NCBI GenBank assembly: GCA_965243605.1
Contig: CBDEVQ010000099.1
Location: 1 to 64,000, forward strand
Source: JBMYYR01 sp965243605
GTDB lineage: Bacteria > Bacteroidota > Bacteroidia > Flavobacteriales > CAJXXR01
Length of the DNA stretch: 64,000 nt
Direction: 5' to 3'
A program made the position numbers and the translations under genes. Every line of letters starts with the position of its first letter. Within the stretch, counting starts at the first letter, position 1. A model generated the notes under the pieces. The model ran no database searches and was not told where the DNA came from. It worked only from the letters and a program-made list of their open reading frames with translations. Shown one piece after another: positions 37,149-47,370 of the stretch.

Positions 37149-40100
37149 TTAATTAATTATTATTTTTTGAGCGCTAGAATGACCTCCAAATTCAGGAGCG
37201 TAAAACGATTGGAATTCAGCAAATCCATTAGAAAATTCACCTAATTGTTTAACTCGAGTTTCAAATTCAAATTCATGAACTCCTCTTGCAATATGGTCAA
37301 AGAAAAATTGCATTTTATGGTCTTTTATGTTTAGATAATAAGAGCCTTTACGATCGTATTTAAACCCACTTATTCGGCTTACTGGATCTAAACAAGCTCC
37401 AAAATAATCTTGTAAATAGACAAAGTCTAATGCTTGTGGTAAATCTAATTTCATATTAACCTTTATTTCATCACCAATTTTAAGGTCTTGCAGGTCTGTT
37501 TTTATCCATGATTCAACTCCCTGGGATATTTGACGTTTATAGAATACCTTTTCTATTGTACAGATATTCGTTTTTTCCTTTTCAACTTCTGAAATATGGG
37601 CGAAATATCGTTGATATCCAGATATCCAAATAGGATGATCTGAATGATTTGCAATTTCTATTGTAGAATTTGTAATGTCAAATTGTTCTTGGTCACTCCA
37701 CGTTTTTGATAGCCAACCTTCCGCTTGATTAAACGATAGAGTTTTACCATTAAGTTTGATGTTAATAGGAGTCTGATTAAAAATCTTAGAATTATTGACA
37801 TTAAACAAAAGAGAATAAACAATTTGACTTGTTTCAGATGAACTACCCCAATGTTGACTTCTTTTTTGCTGTAGCAACCAATTTTGAAGTTGACTAATTT
37901 CAGAATTTTTATTTCCTTTTAGTGTATATAGATGTATTAAATCGGCATGATTAACAAGTTTTCTATTACGCCAAGATATACCGTTTGCTAATTCTTTCCA
38001 GTAAATAGTATGCTGATTTGTATCAGAGATTTTATACTCATCAATTGTTCTAAAAATGTCATCAAAAATTTTCATTTTACCATTTCCAAAAGCAATTTTA
38101 GCAAGGGCTATTCGATTAATAAAATGGCCTTGAGTCCAATGTTCTAAAGAATTTTTCAGGAAAAACTCATAAGCGATGTTTTTGTCTTTGTCAATAGGAT
38201 AATTGTTTAAAAATAAAGTTCTTAGTTCTAAATAAAGTGTGTGAGATAATTCGACTTTATGAAGGGTGTTATCTCTTTTTAAACGTTTGTAGTCATTTAA
38301 AACTTCAAGGTCTAAATACTTTAATAATTTCTTTTTTGTTTCTCTTAAATTTATTTTACCTAACCCTATTTTTTCAAGGTTAGATAAGCTTTTGGCAACA
38401 TATAAACTCATGTGATAAGAGTCTCGCCCATTTTTAATCCAAGAGAAACCACCAGAAGAATTTTGATGTTTAATGATTTTGTTTTCGATGGTTTTAATTC
38501 TATTGTTTAAATTATTCTTGTTAAAGAATTTTGCTAATTGAAGCATTTCTTCTTCTTGATCTTTAGCAGTAACCACCCATGGACTTTCTTCTAAGGTTAT
38601 TGATTTTAGATCTTCATTTTCTCTTAGTTTACTAAATTGATTGGTTTTAGATAATTCTAATAATCGTTTAGAGATCTCTGGATTTTTAATAAGAATGTCT
38701 TCTCCAATTTTAATTGAAATATATTCATCTAACAAATTCGAAATGATTTTATCATCGGTACTTTTAGCATAGGGCAATGCTTTAATTACTTGCCAAATTG
38801 GGTTAGACATACATTCTAGCTTGAACTGATCAAAATTATTAGAATTTAGTAATTCAGATAGCCTAAATGATTGAGATTGATGGGCAGGAATTGTTAAAGC
38901 AAAATTTTCATGTATTAACTTCTGGTTGGATAATATTGGTATCTGATTTATTTCAACATCAATATAATCTTTCGTTTCTGCTTTTAATTCATACGTAATT
39001 TCACCAACTAAATGATCTGGAATTGTAGACTCCCAACGTACAGATTGGCTTTCTCCTGGTTGGATTAAAATAGATTCTGGATGTTTATCGCTTTGGTAAA
39101 TTAAATTAGAATTTAAAGCGTTTTTTAATTGCAAATGAACTAAGGCTTGTTGAGGTTTATCTGAAAGATTAGTAACCTTTGCAGTCCAAACCATTTTATC
39201 TCCAGAATACAAAAACCTTGGTTGATGCATTTCTGCCATCAATTCTTTATTAGATATAATGTCTTCTTCAAGGTAGAATTGTTTTAACCCTTTAGAATGT
39301 CCAAAAAGCATTAATTTATATTGTCCAATACCATCAGTCATGGTAAATGGAATATCAATAAGACCGTCGTTATTAGACCTTAATTCAGGGTAAAAGAATA
39401 TTGTTTCTTGGAAATTCTTTCTAATTAGAATTTGTTTAGTCTCATTTTGATTTGATGCGTTGTTTGAAATATTCGGAGTTCCTATCAATTTAACTCCATC
39501 AACAAAATAGGTCGTTTTCTCACTTCTTCCGCCGCGTACAGTAAGCATGTTATCACTGTCAGCCTGTTTATTATTTATTACGGATTCAGTCTCATATGAA
39601 TTAGCCATCATAATTTCTCTTCCAAAATGGGCGAATTTTGGACTTAGACTTAGATAATTTAATGTTTGTTCAAATTGAATTCCTTTCAAATTATCAATCT
39701 CATAACTATAATACGCTTGATTGTCTGAGTGTAAATAAGAATTGAACGAGGTGTTAATTAATCTTGATTTTAAAAATTTGGTATTGATATAGTTAGGAAG
39801 ATTATTAAGATGATACTTGATGTTATGTTTTTTGATTTCATCAAGAGATGCATCATACATTAATGCAAGAACTTCAATATCTTCTATTTTATCTTCAGAA
39901 TTTGTGATTTTTAAAGACCAATTTTCTTTTGATTGAGGCTGGATTTTATTTCTAATATTTACCCATTTAGTAGTTAAATCCATTTCCCAGTTTACTGGAT
40001 TGTGTGTGCTGTATTGATATCGTTTATTGTTGTAAACTGTTTTTATATCTAAGACTAGGCCTCCTTTACTTCTGGATTTTATTTGTTGTGTTAAATGATA

Positions 40101-43085
40101 GATACGCTCACCAGTAATGACACCAGATTGTAATACCCCTTTAAAATCGCTTAGTACATAGTAATACTTACTCGGAAATGGTAAGTACAATGCTTTCTTA
40201 TAGGAGTCATTAATTTGATATTCCCATTGTTGAGAAATGGCAATGATATTTTCATCGTTTAAATCTAGTTTCCCTTTATTGGGATATACCTTCATAAATT
40301 TGGAACGAGCAATAGGAGTTCCTTTTTGATCTTTAACGGAAAATGTGATTTTATAAATACCTTTAGAAAGTAAAGTGTTTATTTCATTTTCTTGGTTGGC
40401 TTTAATTAAGTCTGACGATATTTCTTTTTGAATTTCCCATTGATCATAGGATGCTTGGTTTAAAACAGACTCATGTTCTAATCCTTTTGTGTTTAAATAT
40501 CCATTTGGCATTAACCAATGGCCTTCTGATGGAGATGTTGTGCTTTGTAATATATGCTTAGGTTCTTTTAGTTTCCAAATTGTATATGATATGTCTTTTT
40601 GTATTGGTATTCCTTGAAAGTTTGTTAGTGTAATGTTCGGATATATTTTATGACCTTCTGTTGTAGAATGATTATTTATTGGATCCATCAATAGACCTTC
40701 ATTAGATAGAGTGAAGGAATTTGTCTCTGTTTCAGAATCCCCATTAATATCTATGACCTTAACTTCAATGTTAAATTGAACAACATCGTGTTCTTTCATT
40801 GAAGAAGGTAGATCATTTGAATTTATTTCTAAGGTAATTTCTCCTTGGTTGTTTAGTTTCGCTGTTTGGTGATTTAATATATAAGACTGGGACCAGTTGT
40901 AATATCCACATCTCCAAAATATTAAAGGTACATTTTTATATTGTATGGTATATTCTATTGTCGCGTTATTAAGAGCTGCACCTGAGAACGTTTTTGCTGA
41001 AACAGGAACTTGAATAATATCACCTATTCTTTTCTCTGTAGAGTCCTTTTTAAATTCAATATGGAATGTTGGACGTTTATATTCTTCAACCTGTATTGCT
41101 GTACTTCCATGTTCTGTTTTTATCGTAAAACGTCCATTTAGAATTCCTTTAGGTAATACAAATCTTGTATATCCACTAGAAAACTCATTTATAGATACTG
41201 TTTTTTTATGTATGGTTTCATACTGACTGTCTTTTAATGTAATGTCAATGGTATTTGCTTTATTTAATGAATACAGTAAGTCATTATGTTTTTTTTGCTT
41301 GTTTATGATCTTAACGTGGACGGTTTGTCCAGGTCTATAAATGGCGCGATCTGTGAATATTTCATCTTTAATAATATGATGGTTATTATCATAATGCTTA
41401 TAGTTTTGAAAAGAGTGATCTGATATATAATAAGAGTCTTCTCCATGTATAATAGTTTTAAAATCTTGTTTATTGTCTGAGTAATTTAATTCCCCTTCTT
41501 TATTAAAAGGATAACATTGATGTCCTTGTGCACCCACACATAACGTAGCATTTTTAACAACAGAATAATCTTTTGCCGATTTCACTGTAATTTTATTTTC
41601 ATCTTTTTCAACATATAAGTCAGATACCTGAAATAAGAAATACTTATTTAATTCTCCTTTTAATGCTACAGCATAAAATCCATAGTTTAAGTTTGGAATT
41701 ATTATTTGCCTTTTGTCTTCTATATATTCAGAAGTATATTCTAGGTTATATGAACCACTCCAGGTTAACTTTTTATTGTGAAGTTCTTTAATAAGTGTAT
41801 TCTTTTTACTCCAACTTAATTTTTTAGATAAATTATGAAATTCAATAGGATTAATTTTGTAAACTTCAAGGTCTATGGTTTTTAAATTCCTAGAGCTAAT
41901 GTCAAAAATTAAATCTTTATCAAATAAGTATCTATTCTTTCCTTTGATATTGAATGTTTTATGTTTTGATATTTTAGATTTTAATTCATCTGCTAAATGG
42001 CGTATATTCTTGTGTCTATCATTGTTTAATTCAGTGTGATTTTCAATAATGATATCTAAATATGATATAGATTTAATAAACTCATCGGTCTTTTTTTGTT
42101 TCAAAGATTTTATATCTTGAATGTTTTCTAAATTATTCCAATTTATTTCATTGGCTTTAGAATAATAAAAAAGAGCAATTTTATAATTCTTTTCAGCTTT
42201 AAGAATCGGATTATTGTATGTGTTTAAAGCAAGGAGATTATTAAGATATATTTCATCAATTTTAGGATTACTTTGTAAATTGATTAGGTGAGTCCAAAAT
42301 TCTATTTCAAGTTGCGTTTTAATATCATTCGAAAATAAGTTTCTAAAAGTCTCATGATCATTAATAAAATTTTGAAGTTTTTTATGGTTCGTCATACCCG
42401 TAAATGCATCTTCAATATCTATTGAGCTTATAGATTCTGAGTATAAACGATGTTTCTGGAATTGAATATCTTGGTATAAAAGGGCTTGATGTGCGGTTTG
42501 TATATAGGATGAAGTATTCGTCATTTGTGTAAATAAATGAGGAACAGAAGTGATATTAATATGATCTAATTGTTCTGTATTGGAATAAATTATGTTTTTA
42601 TATAGCGCAATCTTATTATCGAAATCTTTTGTTGTCCATGTTGTAATATCTGTTTCTAGGTAATTTATTTTTTTTCTTTGTTTAATATCCCTAGATGATG
42701 ATTGAAAATAGTCTTCAATAAGTTTATATCCCATTAAGGCCATGTACTTATTTTGGGGTGAAGGCATAGATTCAATATCAATATCAAGTTTATTTAGTAA
42801 ATCCTGATTTATATAGTCTGTATCATCTGCAAGAGTAATGTTTAAATGATGAATGAGGAGTTTTAATTTAACTTCTTCATCAGGGAAATTTTTAAATTCA
42901 ACTTCTTTTAAAAGCGCATGGCATAATTTTAAAGTTGATTTAGGATCTTTATTTTGTTTAATATTAGTTTCAATTTGGACCCATTTATCTTTTCTAGAAT
43001 CGGAATCCGTAGGTATTTGTTTTGCTGACATAATAGATAGACATAATCCTAGGATTATTGTAATAATAAAGTGTATAGATTTCAT
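37149..43085 (-). CDS. Giant alpha-2-macroglobulin-like protein with TonB-plug-like insert, thioester lost
   Basis: A 1978-residue exported protein with signal peptide at residues 1-21. A helical N-terminal part reaches about 375. The MG2 domain has DRAIYRPGQTVHV at 579-591, the hallmark of the family. The alpha-2-macroglobulin core starts at about 1222 (IRKNFQETIFFYPELR). Just before it, at 1182-1201, is VRGGRSEKTTYFVDGVKL, a motif of TonB-dependent receptor plug domains, at the place of the protease bait region. At about 1430-1448 the region that in homologues carries the Cys-x-Glu-Gln thioester reads IWQVIKALPYAKSTDDKI, so there is no thioester. The C-terminal helical and beta domains are complete. 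It is probably in the periplasm or surface-exposed. A single-gene unit; no penicillin-binding partner gene is adjacent. Confidence 0.85.
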   Translation of the reverse strand: MKSIHFIITIILGLCLSIMSAKQIPTDSDSRKDKWVQIETNIKQNKDPKSTLKLCHALLKEVEFKNFPDEEVKLKLLIHHLNITLADDTDYINQDLLNKLDIDIESMPSPQNKYMALMGYKLIEDYFQSSSRDIKQRKKINYLETDITTWTTKDFDNKIALYKNIIYSNTEQLDHINITSVPHLFTQMTNTSSYIQTAHQALLYQDIQFQKHRLYSESISSIDIEDAFTGMTNHKKLQNFINDHETFRNLFSNDIKTQLEIEFWTHLINLQSNPKIDEIYLNNLLALNTYNNPILKAEKNYKIALFYYSKANEINWNNLENIQDIKSLKQKKTDEFIKSISYLDIIIENHTELNNDRHKNIRHLADELKSKISKHKTFNIKGKNRYLFDKDLIFDISSRNLKTIDLEVYKINPIEFHNLSKKLSWSKKNTLIKELHNKKLTWSGSYNLEYTSEYIEDKRQIIIPNLNYGFYAVALKGELNKYFLFQVSDLYVEKDENKITVKSAKDYSVVKNATLCVGAQGHQCYPFNKEGELNYSDNKQDFKTIIHGEDSYYISDHSFQNYKHYDNNHHIIKDEIFTDRAIYRPGQTVHVKIINKQKKHNDLLYSLNKANTIDITLKDSQYETIHKKTVSINEFSSGYTRFVLPKGILNGRFTIKTEHGSTAIQVEEYKRPTFHIEFKKDSTEKRIGDIIQVPVSAKTFSGAALNNATIEYTIQYKNVPLIFWRCGYYNWSQSYILNHQTAKLNNQGEITLEINSNDLPSSMKEHDVVQFNIEVKVIDINGDSETETNSFTLSNEGLLMDPINNHSTTEGHKIYPNITLTNFQGIPIQKDISYTIWKLKEPKHILQSTTSPSEGHWLMPNGYLNTKGLEHESVLNQASYDQWEIQKEISSDLIKANQENEINTLLSKGIYKITFSVKDQKGTPIARSKFMKVYPNKGKLDLNDENIIAISQQWEYQINDSYKKALYLPFPSKYYYVLSDFKGVLQSGVITGERIYHLTQQIKSRSKGGLVLDIKTVYNNKRYQYSTHNPVNWEMDLTTKWVNIRNKIQPQSKENWSLKITNSEDKIEDIEVLALMYDASLDEIKKHNIKYHLNNLPNYINTKFLKSRLINTSFNSYLHSDNQAYYSYEIDNLKGIQFEQTLNYLSLSPKFAHFGREIMMANSYETESVINNKQADSDNMLTVRGGRSEKTTYFVDGVKLIGTPNISNNASNQNETKQILIRKNFQETIFFYPELRSNNDGLIDIPFTMTDGIGQYKLMLFGHSKGLKQFYLEEDIISNKELMAEMHQPRFLYSGDKMVWTAKVTNLSDKPQQALVHLQLKNALNSNLIYQSDKHPESILIQPGESQSVRWESTIPDHLVGEITYELKAETKDYIDVEINQIPILSNQKLIHENFALTIPAHQSQSFRLSELLNSNNFDQFKLECMSNPIWQVIKALPYAKSTDDKIISNLLDEYISIKIGEDILIKNPEISKRLLELSKTNQFSKLRENEDLKSITLEESPWVVTAKDQEEEMLQLAKFFNKNNLNNRIKTIENKIIKHQNSSGGFSWIKNGRDSYHMSLYVAKSLSNLEKIGLGKINLRETKKKLLKYLDLEVLNDYKRLKRDNTLHKVELSHTLYLELRTLFLNNYPIDKDKNIAYEFFLKNSLEHWTQGHFINRIALAKIAFGNGKMKIFDDIFRTIDEYKISDTNQHTIYWKELANGISWRNRKLVNHADLIHLYTLKGNKNSEISQLQNWLLQQKRSQHWGSSSETSQIVYSLLFNVNNSKIFNQTPINIKLNGKTLSFNQAEGWLSKTWSDQEQFDITNSTIEIANHSDHPIWISGYQRYFAHISEVEKEKTNICTIEKVFYKRQISQGVESWIKTDLQDLKIGDEIKVNMKLDLPQALDFVYLQDYFGACLDPVSRISGFKYDRKGSYYLNIKDHKMQFFFDHIARGVHEFEFETRVKQLGEFSNGFAEFQSFYAPEFGGHSSAQKIIIN

Positions 43086-43258
43086 AGAACAATTTTCTTT
43101 CTCTTTAAAATTACAATATTAATGCCATCCGATTTAAAAAATGTAAAGAATTCGTTAAACCGAATAATGTATGAGTTAACCATTGATTAATGTAAGTGAA
43201 ATGGCTATGAGTTTTATATTAATTAACTACCTTTAGGTAATGTATTTATAATGATTTA

Positions 43259-45187
43259 ATGCTAAATTTTGGACTTATTAAGATCACATGTTATTATGTG
43301 GTATGCATTTTTTTATGCTATTATTTTAATTTAGACCTCGATAATACAATTTGGCAGTTAGGGATTGGAATAGTTATCCTATTAAATTGTTTTAAGAAAT
43401 ATTCTATTTATTCTATATATGTATTACTGGCTACGATTACAATATTTCAATTCAAGTCCTTACTACCTTCTAAAGATGCATTCTCAGCTTCATATTGTAA
43501 TATTAACACCATTAGAAAGAGTACCTACAATACACAATTGTATTGCACGTGCAAAAATCAAGGCTTAACGTTTAAAAGTATATTGTACTATTCGGGAAAG
43601 CGAGAGGTTAATAAAGGAGAGCAATATTTTGTAAATGCCATTTTTTCTAAGATTAAGAATGTAAATCTTAAACATGAATTTTCATTTGCTGAATATTTAA
43701 AAAAGAAACAAATATTATTTGAAGTTCGGGCTATACGAGATCATCAATTAAAGAAAATACGAGATGCTGACGTGTTAAGTAGGAGTCATCAACGTTTAAT
43801 GATGGCTATTAATAACCGTTTGCAAATGTATTTTAATAACCACCATATTTCTATAATTAAAGCACTGTGCTTTGGAGATAAAAGAATGGTTAATGCACAA
43901 ACTCTTGAGTATTTTAGGAAAGCTGGATTAATGCATATTATTGCAGTAAGTGGTTTGCATGTTGGGATTATTCAATTTTTACTTCTTTTAATTCTAAGAA
44001 TGGTATTTGGAAAAAAATCCAAATCCCAGATTATACAACAAGCTATAGTACTATTTGTATTAATAATTTTTGCTTGGATTTGTGAGTTTTCTATGAGTAT
44101 TGTGAGATCCGTTTTTATGTTTTCTATATTATATTATGGAATGCTTTCTAGGAAGGTTATGCTTTCTATTCATGGTTTATTTCTATCTGCTTTTATATTG
44201 CTTTTGTTTAATCCATTACAAGTATTAGATTTAGGATTTCAGTTTAGCTATTTGGCTACATTTGGTTTATTATATGGAAGTAAATACGTTCAAAAACTGT
44301 CCTATTTAATTTCATCCTCTTTGTTACGCTGGATTGTAGAAGGTACTTTAATTTCTTTGATAGCCCAATGTTTTTTATCTCCACTTTTGTTTTATTACTT
44401 CGGAGAAATACCCATATTATTTCTGCTATTTAATATCCCTGGATTTATTTTTGTTGCATTAATTATTGTATTTATTTTCCTTTTTTTTATTCTGGGTGCT
44501 TTACATCCTGCTTTAGCTAAGGTAATTGTTTATTTAATAGAATATAGCATTGTAGTATTTGAACGGATGTTACTGTTAACAGACCTTATTGGGAATTCAT
44601 ATTTTACATTTAAGCTAAATACTTTTTTGGAAGTTTTATTTTATTGTATAACCCTGTGGTGGTTGTATCAAGTTGTTCTTAAGTTAAAATGGAAAAGTAT
44701 CAAATATCTTTTTATCAGTCTAATATTTTTATTTTTAGTGCGGTGGATATACGATTATGAAACCATCAACACTTCTGAGATAATTGTATGGAATACAACC
44801 ACAGAAAAAGCGATAACCGTTAAGTATTTAGATACAATCTATTATTATTCGTCATATACTTTACCTTTAGATAAAAGAATAAACGAATATGTTAGATCTA
44901 GTAAGTCAAATTTAAAACACGAAGTATTAGAAACATCTGATGTAGAAGATTACTCTTATTTATACAAACTAAGAGCTCAGGAAACGGATACGATTATTTG
45001 TGTTTTATTTCATGAAAACAAAGAAGTTAGCCAATATTTCGATCTTAATTATCCTAATAAAACAGTGACCTATTTAAGCTTAAGGAAAATAAAAGGTAAA
45101 ACCATTGAAACCAAACGAAATGTAATAGAATTAAGGAAAGGAACCACTCTGCTTTCGAAGAATAAAAGTGTTTATTTTTACCCGTAA
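43259..45187 (+). CDS. comEC: ComEC/Rec2-family DNA uptake channel-like protein
   Basis: A 642-residue polytopic protein. After two or three N-terminal TM helices comes an OB-like soluble domain (about 75-190). The Competence domain follows, with IKALCFGDKRMVNAQTLEYF and the diagnostic GLMHIIAVSGLHVGIIQFLL (about residues 223-242). At least eight more TM helices end near 495. The last 145 residues are soluble and strand-rich, without the HxHxDH metal motif, so the metallo-beta-lactamase domain of long ComEC proteins is absent, as often in Bacteroidota. It would pass single-stranded DNA across the inner membrane during transformation. Confidence 0.88.
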   Translation: MLNFGLIKITCYYVVCIFLCYYFNLDLDNTIWQLGIGIVILLNCFKKYSIYSIYVLLATITIFQFKSLLPSKDAFSASYCNINTIRKSTYNTQLYCTCKNQGLTFKSILYYSGKREVNKGEQYFVNAIFSKIKNVNLKHEFSFAEYLKKKQILFEVRAIRDHQLKKIRDADVLSRSHQRLMMAINNRLQMYFNNHHISIIKALCFGDKRMVNAQTLEYFRKAGLMHIIAVSGLHVGIIQFLLLLILRMVFGKKSKSQIIQQAIVLFVLIIFAWICEFSMSIVRSVFMFSILYYGMLSRKVMLSIHGLFLSAFILLLFNPLQVLDLGFQFSYLATFGLLYGSKYVQKLSYLISSSLLRWIVEGTLISLIAQCFLSPLLFYYFGEIPILFLLFNIPGFIFVALIIVFIFLFFILGALHPALAKVIVYLIEYSIVVFERMLLLTDLIGNSYFTFKLNTFLEVLFYCITLWWLYQVVLKLKWKSIKYLFISLIFLFLVRWIYDYETINTSEIIVWNTTTEKAITVKYLDTIYYYSSYTLPLDKRINEYVRSSKSNLKHEVLETSDVEDYSYLYKLRAQETDTIICVLFHENKEVSQYFDLNYPNKTVTYLSLRKIKGKTIETKRNVIELRKGTTLLSKNKSVYFYP

Positions 45188-45330
45188 AATACTGTTTGCT
45201 AATATATTTTGATTGGGAAGATAAAAGTATTGAAATTTAGAGAATTATTAATCTAAAATTAAAATGTAATTTGTTTGATATCTTCATATTTGCGGCTTAA
45301 CTTAGACATAAATAACATTTATAGGAAAAT

Positions 45331-47370
45331 ATGGATTTAATCAATAGAGAATTAAGTTGGTTGTCATTTAATGAACGCGTTCTTCAAGAATCTGAAGATA
45401 AAAATAATCCGTTGGTTGAACGGTTAAGGTTCTTAGGAATATTTTCTAATAATTTGGATGAATTTTTTAGAGTACGTGTTGCTTCAGTTAAACGCGTAAT
45501 AGAATTAAGTAATTCTGTAAAAGAAGCTGAGGCAGAGAAGAAGGTTTTGGTTGCAATCAAGAAAAAGACGTTGGAACTTCAGAAACGATTCGATAATACT
45601 TATGAAGTAATTACAAAAGATTTAGCCAATAAAGGTGTTTATATTTTAAATGAAAAAACAGTTACTGAAAACCAAAAAAAATATATAAAACGACTTTATA
45701 AAGATAAGTTACGCCATGATATTACACCGATCATGTTGAAGAATTTTAAGGATTTCCCTAAGCTTGATGATAATAGTATGTATCTATTTGTTAGGTTGAA
45801 AAAGGAAGATTCTGATAAAGAAATGTACTCGATAATTCAGATACCTAAAGATTTTGATCGATTTTATATTCTACCTTCTGTAAAAGACAATGAGGATGAT
45901 TTAATTTTGATTGATGATATTGTAAGGCTGAATTTGAATTATATTTTTAGAGCTTTTGATTTAGAAGTAAAGGGGTGTAATGCCTTTAAAATAACAAGAG
46001 ATGCTGAATTAGATCTGGATAACGATGTTTCAGAAAGCATGCTTGAAAAAATGAAGAAAGGTTTACGTAAACGTAAAACAGGGTTGCCGGTCCGTTTTGT
46101 TTATGATAAAAAAATGCCGGAAGGTATATTAAATCAATTAACTAAAACACTAAATATTAATGCAAGTGAGCATATTATTCCTGGTGGTAGATATCATAAT
46201 TTTAAAGATTTCATTGGATTTCCTAGTTTAAGACCAGAATTGAATTTTGATAAATTACCACAGCTTAAACATGTTGATTTAAAAGGGCAAAAATCTCTGC
46301 TTAGTGTCATCGGACAAAAAGATGTGATGTTACATTATCCTTATCATTCATTTGATTATTTTATCGATTTACTTCAAGAGGCTTCAATAGATCCAAAAGT
46401 AAAATCAATAAAAATATTAATATATAGATTGGCTTCTAATTCTAAAGTAATTAAGTCATTGGTTAATGCAGTCCGTAATGGGAAAGATGTAACCGTTGTA
46501 ATAGAGTTAAAAGCCCGCTTTGATGAAGATAATAATATTGGTTGGACAAAATACTTGAGAGAACGTGGTGTTCGGGTGTTTCATGGATTTGAAGGATTGA
46601 AGATTCATTCTAAGCTTTGTGTTATTTCGAGAAGAGAAGGTAAAGACATTAAAAAATATGCAAGTGTTGGAACTGGGAATTTTAATGAAAAAACGGCTAA
46701 GATTTATGGCGATTTAATGCTTTTGACGAGTGATCGTAGAGTGACTAAAGAGGTGAGTGATATTTTTGATATAGTAGAGGGGAAGTTCACGAGTACTTAC
46801 CATCGTCACATCGTATTGTCTCCTAAGCATTTTAGAAATAAATTAGTCAGATTAATTAATTACGAAGCAAAACAAGCTAAAGCTGGGCATAAAGCTCAAA
46901 TTAGAATCAAGTTAAATTCTTTGGTCGATTCGGCATTAATCCGTAAGTTGTATTTGGCTAGTCAAGCCGGCGTAGAGATAGAAATAATTGTAAGAGGAAT
47001 CTGTCGTCTTAAGCCTCAAGTTAAAGGCTTGAGTGAGAATATTAAAGTGATTAGTATTCTAGATAGATATTTAGAACATACCAGGATATATCACTTCCAC
47101 CATGGAGGAGATGATCTTTATTACATATCTTCTGCAGATTGGATGGTTAGAAATTTAGATCGACGTATTGAGTTAACATGCCCAATATATGATCCGAACT
47201 TGAGAGCTGAATTAGATGACTATTGGGATATCCAATGGAGAGATAATGTGAAAGCTCGAGTAATTGATTCTAAACAGAAAAATCAGTATAAAAAAGAGAA
47301 AGGAGAGAAAGAAGTAAGAGCACAGTATGCTATGCATACATATTATAAACGTAAACTAACGAATGAATAA
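45331..47370 (+). CDS. ppk1: Polyphosphate kinase 1
   Basis: A 679-residue PPK1, which polymerises the gamma phosphate of ATP into polyphosphate. The start LINRELSWLSFNERVLQE and the head domain are typical. The first catalytic His is in FEGLKIHSKLCVIS, and the second HKD-like site is in TRIYHFHHGGDDLYYISSAD. The GTGNFNEKTAKIYGDLMLLT stretch is also diagnostic. It overlaps ppx by 8 nt (ATGAATAA), so synthesis and degradation enzymes are translated together. Confidence 0.97.
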   Translation: MDLINRELSWLSFNERVLQESEDKNNPLVERLRFLGIFSNNLDEFFRVRVASVKRVIELSNSVKEAEAEKKVLVAIKKKTLELQKRFDNTYEVITKDLANKGVYILNEKTVTENQKKYIKRLYKDKLRHDITPIMLKNFKDFPKLDDNSMYLFVRLKKEDSDKEMYSIIQIPKDFDRFYILPSVKDNEDDLILIDDIVRLNLNYIFRAFDLEVKGCNAFKITRDAELDLDNDVSESMLEKMKKGLRKRKTGLPVRFVYDKKMPEGILNQLTKTLNINASEHIIPGGRYHNFKDFIGFPSLRPELNFDKLPQLKHVDLKGQKSLLSVIGQKDVMLHYPYHSFDYFIDLLQEASIDPKVKSIKILIYRLASNSKVIKSLVNAVRNGKDVTVVIELKARFDEDNNIGWTKYLRERGVRVFHGFEGLKIHSKLCVISRREGKDIKKYASVGTGNFNEKTAKIYGDLMLLTSDRRVTKEVSDIFDIVEGKFTSTYHRHIVLSPKHFRNKLVRLINYEAKQAKAGHKAQIRIKLNSLVDSALIRKLYLASQAGVEIEIIVRGICRLKPQVKGLSENIKVISILDRYLEHTRIYHFHHGGDDLYYISSADWMVRNLDRRIELTCPIYDPNLRAELDDYWDIQWRDNVKARVIDSKQKNQYKKEKGEKEVRAQYAMHTYYKRKLTNE

